Below the pieces are notes generated by a model, which searched no databases, had not been told where the DNA came from, and saw only the letters and a list, made by a program, of their open reading frames with translations. The position numbers and the translations under genes are program-made. Below, piece after piece: positions 49,068 through 56,518 of a DNA stretch of 64,000 nt (position 1 is the stretch's first letter; each line of letters opens with the position of its first letter). Source of the stretch: Enemella evansiae (GTDB lineage Bacteria > Pseudomonadota > Alphaproteobacteria > Rhodobacterales > Rhodobacteraceae). The stretch is from contig JAFKDC010000001.1 in NCBI GenBank assembly GCA_017255395.1, positions 496,001 to 560,000 of the forward strand, given 5' to 3'.

Positions 49068-49243
49068 ATCGGTCGTGATACAGTTGCGATGCAGCCGCAG
49101 CAAGCACGGCCACGGGAATGTTTCCCGCTTTTTCTCTTAAGGGGGAATGGGGAATCATGTATGGATCATTGAATGTCACAACTGCTGCTGGTGGCATTGG
49201 GCGGGCCTTGGGAACGGTCTGACCCGTAGACGGGGGATTGATC

Positions 49244-49891
49244 ATGTTTCGGGTGATGTTCATCACATTCGGAGTGCTTGGATGGGCTTGGTACGAGCTG
49301 TCGGGCGGGTCTGAATTCGAAGCCGGGGACATTGGCGTCACGCTGATGGCCGCCGTTCCCGATACACCGCTCGAGGCATCCCCCGGGCCCGAGGTCTCGC
49401 GGGCGGACAGGTCCGCATCGGACCTCAGTTCCGTCGCGCCGGTGCGCGAGGCAGCGGCCCCGGTCCGGCAGCCCCTGCCCGAACCCGCCAAGGCGGTCAT
49501 CGCCGCAGAGCCCGTGGTGCCCGCCGACCCGCAGAAGTTCGCGGCCCTTCTGGAAACGGCCCTGCCGGACGAGCCCGAGGGCAACTTCGACGATGTGCCC
49601 GTGGCTCAGGTCACGCCGGTTGCCGCCACCGCCCAGCCTGCCGTTGAAGCGCCTGCGGTGGCAGAGCCTGCCCTTGCCGACCCGCAAAGGGCGGACCTGC
49701 GCGTGGTTGTCGGGTCGCGGGTCAACCTGCGGGACGGTCCGGCCACCAGCTACGGTGTGGTGACCCAGCTTCTTCAGGGTGAATTCGTCGAGGTCCTCGA
49801 TGAAACCGGCGATGGCTGGGTGCGCCTGCGCGCCGTCGATGGCGACAACGAGGGCTGGATGTCTGCCAGTTTCCTCGTCGCCTCGAACTGA
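49244..49891 (+). CDS. membrane-anchored SH3-domain protein
   Basis: About 215 residues: one N-terminal membrane helix (FRVMFITFGVLGWAWYEL), a long Ala/Pro/Glu-rich spacer (about 35-150) and a C-terminal bacterial SH3 (SH3_3) domain, VVGSRVNLRDGPATSYGVVTQLLQGEFVEVLDE ... GWVRLR ... GWMSASFL. Such domains bind peptidoglycan or peptides in the periplasm. ATG 49244 has GGGGGATTGATC upstream. Divergent from parC. Confidence 0.87.
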   Translation: MFRVMFITFGVLGWAWYELSGGSEFEAGDIGVTLMAAVPDTPLEASPGPEVSRADRSASDLSSVAPVREAAAPVRQPLPEPAKAVIAAEPVVPADPQKFAALLETALPDEPEGNFDDVPVAQVTPVAATAQPAVEAPAVAEPALADPQRADLRVVVGSRVNLRDGPATSYGVVTQLLQGEFVEVLDETGDGWVRLRAVDGDNEGWMSASFLVASN

Positions 49892-49909
49892 GCCGCCCCG
49901 AACTGGCGG

Positions 49910-50512
49910 TCAGATCAGGTATATCGCCAGACCGATCGCGCCGAGGATGAAGGCGTAGCCGATCAGCGCGAACAGCCCGTCCCGCAAGAGCAGCGTCATC
50001 GCCATCAGCGAGACCGCCGCGCCAAGAATCGAGGACGAGAAGGGCACCAGCTCCAGCACCGGCATGGCCAGACCGCAGAGCAGGCACAGCAGGTGCGTGA
50101 TGCGGTCGAAGGGGGGGCGGACGAGAACCCGCAGCCGTTCGCGCGAGTGGCGATCCAGCCAGCGCGCCGGTTTGCGCAGGGTCTTGACCGCCGATTTCAG
50201 CTTGTCCGACGGGATCTTGCGGCGCTGCAACCATTGCGGCAGCCACAGCGACTCGCGCCCGAAGAGCAACTGTGCCGAGACCAGCGCAATGCAGAGCCCG
50301 CAAAGGCTGGAAAATAGCGGAATCCCCGACAGCGGCGTGACCACGGCCAGCGCGGGGGTCAGCAGGACCGGCGTGAAAGAGGCGTGTTCCACCTCGCTCA
50401 GCAGGTGGCCCAGAGAGGTTTCGTCCTCCTGTGCGGCGTCGTGCAGTTCCTCGATGACCTCCGTCATGGTCTGGGGGCTGTCGTCGTAGCGGGTGGTGTC
50501 GTCCAGGGTCAT
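49910..50512 (-). CDS. ExoD-family membrane protein
   Basis: 200 residues of the ExoD family (named for a Sinorhizobium exopolysaccharide and alkali-sensitivity locus; mechanism unknown). Helical cytosolic N-terminus (TMTEVIEELHDAAQEDETSLGHLLSEV), then four or five membrane segments (FTPVLLTPALAVVTPLSGIPLFSSLCGLCIALVSAQLLFG and two C-terminal hydrophobic stretches). Its ATG overlaps the stop of the cytochrome c gene (ATGA), making it the last gene of the caa3 operon by position; a functional link is not obvious. Confidence 0.87.
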   Translation of the reverse strand: MTLDDTTRYDDSPQTMTEVIEELHDAAQEDETSLGHLLSEVEHASFTPVLLTPALAVVTPLSGIPLFSSLCGLCIALVSAQLLFGRESLWLPQWLQRRKIPSDKLKSAVKTLRKPARWLDRHSRERLRVLVRPPFDRITHLLCLLCGLAMPVLELVPFSSSILGAAVSLMAMTLLLRDGLFALIGYAFILGAIGLAIYLI

Positions 50513-51567
50513 TCTTGCGTTCCGTCGTCGTCCGGCAGGGCCGCGAACCACGCGGCCAGCGCCTCTATCTGTGCATCTGTCAGGTCGCGCGCGGCTGCGG
50601 TCATCAGGTCAGAGCCCTGGATCACCTCGTCCCGCCACAGCGCCAGCTGCGCGGCGATGAAGGCCTGGTTCTGACCGGCCAGCGCGGGGAAGGGCGGCTG
50701 GCCCGCGCGCGGTTCGCGGCTGCGGTTCGGGCCGTGGCAGGCCACGCAGGCGGGCACGTCGCGGGTGCCCTGCGTGGCCAGCGCCCGCCCCTCGGCGCTG
50801 CCCCCGGAGGCGTCGCGGTCGGTCGGCTCTGTCGCGAGGTATGCGGCAAGCGCGGCGTCCATGCTGGCCGGGTACAGGCTGACGGCTTGTTCCATCACGC
50901 CGCTGGGGCGCCCGGTGCCGCGATAGGCCTGCAACTGCGCCAACAGGTACTCGGGCGTCTGGATGTCGAGGCGGGGAACCATGCCGCCCACCGGGCCGTG
51001 GCAGGTCTGGCAATAGGCCTTCACCTGCTCCAGATCCTCGGGCTCGCGGCCAAGCGGCAGACCGGCTTGCGGCAGATCGGGGGCCGAGCCATCCTGAATC
51101 GTCATCAGGTAGGCGGCCACGCTCCACGTCTCGTCGCCGCGATCCAGCGCTGGCCAGCCGGGCATCCCGGTCATTTTCGCGCCGTTCTCGACGATCCATT
51201 GCATGTGATTGGGTTTCCAGTCCGCGACCGCCTCTTCAATATGGGGCGGCTGCGGCGACATCGCCAGCGCGGTGGCGGGGCGCGGCTGTCCCGGCACGGC
51301 ATGGCATGCGGTGCATGCGGTGGCGTAATGCCCGGCCCCCAGCGCGATCAGGTCGGGGTCCGACAGGTCGGGCGCCTCGTCCATCGAGGGCGCGCGCAGC
51401 TTGATCGCCTGCCGGAAGGCGGTGTGCAGCAGCGGACCGACCCCCGGCCAGTGCCCGGCCTGCGCCGAGATGTTGTAAAGGCCAAGGCCCACGGTTGCGG
51501 CGCCTCCGATGGCGCCGGCAACGGCAAGGGCCGCAGCGGTCAGAACGGCGGTGCGGGTGTGGATCAT
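50509..51567 (-). CDS. membrane-anchored tri-haem cytochrome c
   Basis: 352 residues: N-terminal membrane anchor or signal (TAVLTAAALAVAGAIGGAATVGLGLY), then three c-type haem sites CTACH (about 85), CQTCH (about 190) and CVACH (about 280), each in a class-I cytochrome c domain; a Met of the first domain is in KMTGMPGWPALD. The layout resembles cytochrome subunits of membrane dehydrogenases (alcohol or fructose dehydrogenase type). In this operon it may donate electrons to the caa3 oxidase (inference). ATGA overlaps on both sides. Confidence 0.88.
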   Translation of the reverse strand: MIHTRTAVLTAAALAVAGAIGGAATVGLGLYNISAQAGHWPGVGPLLHTAFRQAIKLRAPSMDEAPDLSDPDLIALGAGHYATACTACHAVPGQPRPATALAMSPQPPHIEEAVADWKPNHMQWIVENGAKMTGMPGWPALDRGDETWSVAAYLMTIQDGSAPDLPQAGLPLGREPEDLEQVKAYCQTCHGPVGGMVPRLDIQTPEYLLAQLQAYRGTGRPSGVMEQAVSLYPASMDAALAAYLATEPTDRDASGGSAEGRALATQGTRDVPACVACHGPNRSREPRAGQPPFPALAGQNQAFIAAQLALWRDEVIQGSDLMTAAARDLTDAQIEALAAWFAALPDDDGTQE

Positions 51568-52139
51568 GCGGGCGCCTCCCGGTTCAGGGCCTTCGCGCTC
51601 AGCCAGAGACCCGCCGCGAGGTAGATCGGCGTGCCGATCCCCAGCATCAGCATCCCGCCCAGTTGCTGCGCGGTGACATCCGGCGCGGTGCCGCAGAGCG
51701 CGGCGTACAGATCGCGCGGCGCGAGGATCAGCAGCGCGCCAAGCAGTGTCATGTGCATAGAGGTCAAGAGCATCCCGCCCGCGCCCGCCAGCGGCTGCGC
51801 GGCGCGCAGGCACCCGGCCCAGACAAACAGGCCGACCGCCAGAAAGCTCGCCTGTTCGGCCATGAAGGCGGGCAGCGACAGCCGTCCCAGCGCATGCGCC
51901 ATGGGCAGGTGCCAGGCCCAGACGACGATGAATTCGAGCACCGCCGCCAGCAGCGGCGCCATGGCCAGCGCATCGGCCCAGCGGTCCGGCAGGCCCGCGA
52001 CGATCAGCGGCGCGGCCACGGCGACCAGTCCCATGTGGCGCAGCATGTGGACCGGGAAAGCGGGCCAGAGCGCCTCCAGCGGGGCCAGCCAGAGGATCGC
52101 CAGAAGGCCCAGTCCCGCGCTCAGCGACAGCGCCTTCAT
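51564..52139 (-). CDS. ctaG: caa3-type oxidase assembly protein CtaG
   Basis: 191 residues, about six hydrophobic segments, COX_CtaG (caa3 type) family: HMLRHMGLVAVAAPLIVAG (conserved HMxxH), VVWAWHLPMAHALGR, MTLLGALLILAPRDLY, GGMLMLGIGTPIYLAAGLWL. Family members are needed for CuB insertion or assembly of caa3 oxidases and are distinct from the Cox11-type CtaG. It overlaps its neighbours by 4 nt, so it is expressed with the structural genes. Confidence 0.87.
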   Translation of the reverse strand: MKALSLSAGLGLLAILWLAPLEALWPAFPVHMLRHMGLVAVAAPLIVAGLPDRWADALAMAPLLAAVLEFIVVWAWHLPMAHALGRLSLPAFMAEQASFLAVGLFVWAGCLRAAQPLAGAGGMLLTSMHMTLLGALLILAPRDLYAALCGTAPDVTAQQLGGMLMLGIGTPIYLAAGLWLSAKALNREAPA

Positions 52140-52612
52140 TGGCAGCCCCCGATCAGCACCAGCGGCAGGGTCACGAAGACCACCCCGATAAACGAGATGA
52201 TCGACAGCAGGAACGCCGCATGCCCGAGGAATTCATGGCGCGGTTCCGGCACGCCGACCTCTTTCGGCGTCTCGGCAAGGTTTTCCGGCCCCCATTGCCG
52301 GAAGCTGCGCCAGCCCAGCCAGACGATGGCCGCCAGCGCCGCCACCGACAGCGCCAGCAGCACCGCGCGCGACGGCCCGAATGCCAGCACGCCCTTGGCG
52401 CAGGCCACGGAAACCACGGCGTAGCAGGCGACGAAATGCACCGCCCAGACGGTGGGCGCGAAGGTGATGCGGATCAGGCTCTCGCGCTCTTCGGCGAATT
52501 CCTTCCGGTCGGCGTCGGGGCGCGGGGTCTTGTCGTTATCCGCGTCGCCCTTTTGCGGGCCCGCGTCGCGTTCGCCTCCGTCGGGGCGGGTGTTCTGCCG
52601 GGGGTCGGTCAT
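52136..52612 (-). CDS. three-span membrane protein in the caa3 operon
   Basis: 158 residues: a charged N-terminus (about 1-45, rich in Asp, Arg and Glu) and three membrane segments (about 55-73, 82-100, 128-152). No family recognised. Its place directly after ctaDE, with 4-nt overlaps on both sides, suggests a small accessory (subunit IV-like) subunit or assembly factor. Confidence 0.72.
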   Translation of the reverse strand: MTDPRQNTRPDGGERDAGPQKGDADNDKTPRPDADRKEFAEERESLIRITFAPTVWAVHFVACYAVVSVACAKGVLAFGPSRAVLLALSVAALAAIVWLGWRSFRQWGPENLAETPKEVGVPEPRHEFLGHAAFLLSIISFIGVVFVTLPLVLIGGCQ

Positions 52613-55170
52613 GCCAGCGCCCTCGGGGCGAGGCCGATCACCGCACAGGCCACCAGCGCCGAGATCACGAGAAAGTGCCAGAACAGCGTGACGTTGTGGA
52701 TGTCGGCGTCGTAGCGGGGCGTCATCTTGCCCGCCAGACTGCCCGCGAGGCAGTAAAGCTGCATGACGATGCCCAAACCGCCATGGACGGTGATCCAGAT
52801 CACGATGGCGCAGACCGTGGCGGGGTAGACGTGGGTCGAGGGCTCCAGCGGCAGGACGGACCAGACCATCGCCGCCATGGCCGTGGCCGTCAGCACCGGC
52901 GCCGCCGCCAGCGCGATCCGCGCAGAAGAGACCGAATCCTGCGCGTTCCAGCCCCGCGCCAGCCGGGTCAGCGCCCACGACGCCGCGTAGCCCAGTGCCG
53001 CCACGGCGACCAGCCAGCCGGTTGCATGCGTGGCGCCCTCGGGCGGGAAGTCCGGCTGCGCGGTCCAGTAGAAGAAGAAGCCGAAGATGATCGAGGCAAA
53101 GGCCGTGGCATCGCCCAGCATGGTGATCCACATGGCCCACCAGCCCACGCTGTCGGGACCCGAGGCATAGGTTGGCAGCGTCAGTCCCAGCCCCGCGTCC
53201 TTGGCCGGCACGGTGGGCGGGCGCGCGGTGTCGCGCCACAGCCAGTAGATGATCGCCATCCCGGCGAAGGCGCCGCAGATCACGGCGGGCCAGTAGATCG
53301 AGAAGGTCGGCAGGATGAAGCAGGCGCCGGTGAAGGCGGCGGCGATATGGGTGATCCAGGTCGGCCCCGTCACCTTCTGGATCTGCATGGGCCGGGCGTC
53401 GATCACGCTTGTGATGATCGTCTCGCGCGTTTCCTCGCTGGCGTCGGGCAGGTAGTAGCGGCCCGCGTCCATGCGCTCCAGCATCTTGGGCTGGTCCCAA
53501 AGCGGATAGCGCGAGGTGATGTGCGGGATCGATCGCACGCCCCATGCCTCTTCGGGGATGTCATGCGCCCATTCCAGCGTGCCCGCGCCCCACGGATTGC
53601 GCTCTATCTGCGGCTGGTTCGTCTTGGGCCGGATCATGTCCCAGACGAAGACGGCGAATCCGGCGGCGATGACGAAGGCTCCCACGGTCGAGATCATGTT
53701 GAGCGCGTCCCAGCCCAGGCCGGTGGGGTAGGTGTAGACGCGGCGGGGCATGCCCAGAAGGCCGGTCAGGTGCATTGGCAGGAAGCACAGGTTGAAGCCC
53801 GAGAAGATCAGCCAGAAGGCCCAGCGGCCCATACGCTCGGACAGCATCTTCTTCCGGAAGAAGGGGAAGAAGTAGTAGACGCCCGCGATCACCGGGAAGA
53901 TCAGCCCGCCGAACAGGGTGTAGTGCAGGTGGGCGACGATGAAGTAGGTGTCGTGGACCTGAAAGTCGAAGGGCGCGATGGCCAGCATGACGCCGGTCAG
54001 GCCGCCGATGATGAAGACCGTCAGCGCCCCCGCGATCCAGAGCATGGGCAGGCTGCGCTTCACCTTGCCCACCAGCAGCGTTGCGAGGAAGGCGAAGATC
54101 TGGATGCCGGTGGGGATCACCACCGCTTCTGACGCCGCCGAGAAGAAGCCGAGCGAGATCGACGGCAGCCCGGTGGTGAACATATGGTGCACCCACAGTC
54201 CGAAGCTGATGAAGCCGGTGCCCACGGCGGACAGCACCACCCACGAGTAACCCACCATCGCGTGCCGCGCGACGGTCGGGATGACCATGGCGGCGATGGC
54301 GATGGAGGGCAGGAAGATGATGTAGACCTCCGGGTGGCCGAAGATCCAGAACAGGTGCTGCCAGAGCATCGGGTCGCCGCCGCGCTCGTGGTCGAAGAAG
54401 GGCCAGTCCATCGACCGTTCCAGCTCGAACAGGAAGTCGCCTGCGATCAGCGGCGGGAAGGCGAACAGGATCATGCCGCCCACGACGACCACGTACCACG
54501 CGTAGAGCGGCATCAGGTTGACGCGCATCCCCGGCGGGCGGCACTTCAGCGCGCCGACGATCAGTTCCACCGCCGCCGCGATGCTGGCGACCTCGATGAA
54601 CGAAAGCCCCAGAAGCCAGATGTCGCTGCCCGGCCCCTCGGCCTTGGTGGCCAGGGGTGGATACATGAACCAGCCCGAGTTGGGCGCGACATCGAAGAAG
54701 ATCGACGAGATCACGAAGATCCCGCCGATCAGGAAGCACCAGTAGCCGAAGGCCGAAAGGCGCGGGAAGGGCATGTCGCGCGCGCCCAGCAGGGCGGGCA
54801 GGATCAGGATCGAGAGCGCCTCGAACATGGGCACGGCGAAAAGGAACATCATCGCCGAGCCGTGCATGGTGAACAGCTGGTTGAAGCGGTCGGCGCTGAT
54901 CAGATCGTTTTCCGGCACCGCCAGTTGCAGGCGGATGATCAGCCCCATCACCCCCGCCATCAGCATGAAGACCAGCGCGGTCAGCGAGTACCAGACGCCG
55001 ACCTCGGTGTTGTTCACCGCCGTCAGGTAGCGGATGCCGGTGGGTGTCTTCCACGCGCGGCGCAGACGCTCTTTGCTGGCACGGTCGAACTCCGGGTCGA
55101 CCGGCTGCGACAGCATCTCTTCGGTGGGCGGGTAGGGGCCTGCGGGCGCGGGCTGGTCGTGGGGGCTCAT
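52609..55170 (-). CDS. ctaD: caa3-type cytochrome c oxidase, fused subunits I and III
   Basis: 853 residues: subunit I (about 45-560) joined to subunit III (about 580-853, seven spans, ending FWHFLVISALVACAVIGL). Haem-copper ligands are intact: GHPEVY with the His-Tyr pair and Glu, HH in WVHHMFTTG, and haem ligands in HDTYFIVAHLHYT. Channel residues differ from standard A1 enzymes. The K-channel motif PTGIK reads PTGIQ (codon CAG), and the D-channel segment DMAFPRxNN reads DMPFPRLSA, keeping the entry Asp but replacing both Asn. Fusion of I and III is known in some alphaproteobacterial and Thermus enzymes. Overlaps ctaC by 4 nt. Confidence 0.94.
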   Translation of the reverse strand: MSPHDQPAPAGPYPPTEEMLSQPVDPEFDRASKERLRRAWKTPTGIRYLTAVNNTEVGVWYSLTALVFMLMAGVMGLIIRLQLAVPENDLISADRFNQLFTMHGSAMMFLFAVPMFEALSILILPALLGARDMPFPRLSAFGYWCFLIGGIFVISSIFFDVAPNSGWFMYPPLATKAEGPGSDIWLLGLSFIEVASIAAAVELIVGALKCRPPGMRVNLMPLYAWYVVVVGGMILFAFPPLIAGDFLFELERSMDWPFFDHERGGDPMLWQHLFWIFGHPEVYIIFLPSIAIAAMVIPTVARHAMVGYSWVVLSAVGTGFISFGLWVHHMFTTGLPSISLGFFSAASEAVVIPTGIQIFAFLATLLVGKVKRSLPMLWIAGALTVFIIGGLTGVMLAIAPFDFQVHDTYFIVAHLHYTLFGGLIFPVIAGVYYFFPFFRKKMLSERMGRWAFWLIFSGFNLCFLPMHLTGLLGMPRRVYTYPTGLGWDALNMISTVGAFVIAAGFAVFVWDMIRPKTNQPQIERNPWGAGTLEWAHDIPEEAWGVRSIPHITSRYPLWDQPKMLERMDAGRYYLPDASEETRETIITSVIDARPMQIQKVTGPTWITHIAAAFTGACFILPTFSIYWPAVICGAFAGMAIIYWLWRDTARPPTVPAKDAGLGLTLPTYASGPDSVGWWAMWITMLGDATAFASIIFGFFFYWTAQPDFPPEGATHATGWLVAVAALGYAASWALTRLARGWNAQDSVSSARIALAAAPVLTATAMAAMVWSVLPLEPSTHVYPATVCAIVIWITVHGGLGIVMQLYCLAGSLAGKMTPRYDADIHNVTLFWHFLVISALVACAVIGLAPRALA

Positions 55171-56183
55171 TCCAGTCCTTTCAGGTAGAGCGCCAGCGCG
55201 CGGCGGTCGGCGTCGTTCAGGTGGTCGTAGGTCGGCATCTCGACACCGGGCTTCAGCTCTCCGGTGTGCGCCAGCCAGCGCTCCATGTCGTCCAGCGTAT
55301 TGCCCAGCCGCCCGGCGCCCAGCGTGTGGCGGCTGCCGACGTGGGTCAGGTCGGGGCCGACGAGGCCGACGTGGTCGGTGCCCCGGATGACGTGACAGGC
55401 GCCGCAGCCCTCGCGGGCGAAGACCTCGGCGCCCTGTTGGGCCTCGGGGGTCGCGGGGGCCTTGGCGTCGGCCTCTTCAGCCGCCAGCCATGCGTCAAAC
55501 TCGGCCTCGGGCAGGACCACCGCCTCGAAGGCCATCCAGGCATGGCTCATGCCGCAGAACTCGGCGCATTGGCCACGGTAGACGCCCGGTTCCAGCGGCT
55601 TCAGGCTCATCCGGGTCTCGCGGCCCGGGAACATGTCCAGCTTGCCGCCCAAGGCGGGAATCCAGAGCGAGTGGATCACCTTGCCCGCCGTCAGTTCCAG
55701 CTCTGTTCGCTGGCCCGCCGGGAAGCGGATCTCGTTGGCGGAGATCACCGGCGTGTCCGAGCCCTCGCGGAAGTATTCGACCCGCCACCACCATTGCTCG
55801 CCGGTGACGCGGATGCGCAGCCCGTCGCCGGGCTGGCGCTGGTCGGGCAGGATCGACAGGCCCCAGACCAGCAGCGCGCCGATGGTCAGCGTCGGCCAGA
55901 CGATGCCGCCGCCGACGAGGATCAGGCGGGTGTAGCGCGCGGGCAGGGCGCCCACGTTGACGCGGGTCAGGTAGAAGAACAGCCCCAGCATGATGCAGAA
56001 GATCACCACCGCGCCGGTCAGCATGACCCAGAACAACAGCGACAGGACGGCGGCGTCCTCTCCGGCGGGGGACAGCGCCGACTGGCGGCCTTCGCAGGCG
56101 GACAGCAGCAGGACAGCCGCAAGAAGGCCGATCCGGCCTCCCCCTTGGCATGCGCGAAAACGTGAAGGAACCGCCGGGATCAT
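55167..56183 (-). CDS. ctaC: caa3 oxidase subunit II with C-terminal cytochrome c domain
   Basis: 338 residues. Lipoprotein-type signal (lipobox LLSAC), two membrane helices, then the cupredoxin CuA domain: GEQWWWRVEY, HSLWIPALGGKLDMFPG, and the CuA ligands in GQCAEFCGMSHAWM (C-x3-C-x3-H-x2-M). A class-I cytochrome c domain follows with haem site CGACH (about 262) and axial Met in VEMPTYDHL. This fusion defines the caa3 type. ATG 56183 is the only good start though its ribosome-binding site is weak. First gene of the operon. Confidence 0.94.
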   Translation of the reverse strand: MIPAVPSRFRACQGGGRIGLLAAVLLLSACEGRQSALSPAGEDAAVLSLLFWVMLTGAVVIFCIMLGLFFYLTRVNVGALPARYTRLILVGGGIVWPTLTIGALLVWGLSILPDQRQPGDGLRIRVTGEQWWWRVEYFREGSDTPVISANEIRFPAGQRTELELTAGKVIHSLWIPALGGKLDMFPGRETRMSLKPLEPGVYRGQCAEFCGMSHAWMAFEAVVLPEAEFDAWLAAEEADAKAPATPEAQQGAEVFAREGCGACHVIRGTDHVGLVGPDLTHVGSRHTLGAGRLGNTLDDMERWLAHTGELKPGVEMPTYDHLNDADRRALALYLKGLE

Positions 56184-56518
56184 GCTGGCGAAATGCGCCG
56201 CAGGCCGGATGGTTCCCGCCGGTCGAGAATAAAAACATTCTGGTGCAACAAGGCCTTCGGGCGATCCCGTGCCTGCCCCTTGGTCACCCATCGGGCGGAT
56301 CGCGGCACCCCAGAACCATCCTTGGGCGGGGGCGGTCCGACCGGGCTGGCTGTGGTCTGTACCGGCTTTAACGCCGGGGCCGTGGCGGATCAGGGCCTTG
56401 CCACCGCCCCCGGAAAAATCCCGTAGAGCGCGCCCGATTGCCCGGGCGATACGTGCGCCCGGCATTGAGCCCGGCGCGCCGCTGTCCCTTACCCGATCCG
56501 GGGGCGCGCCCCGCGTGC
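56184..56518. other. 335-bp gap between bphP and ctaC, no gene
   Basis: Holds the ctaC promoter region, locally AT-rich around 56225-56245, and, next to the bphP stop, a hairpin with arms CCGGGCG/CGCCCGG and a 7-nt loop (56442-56462) that may end the bphOP transcript. No FNR-type box recognised. Confidence 0.55.
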
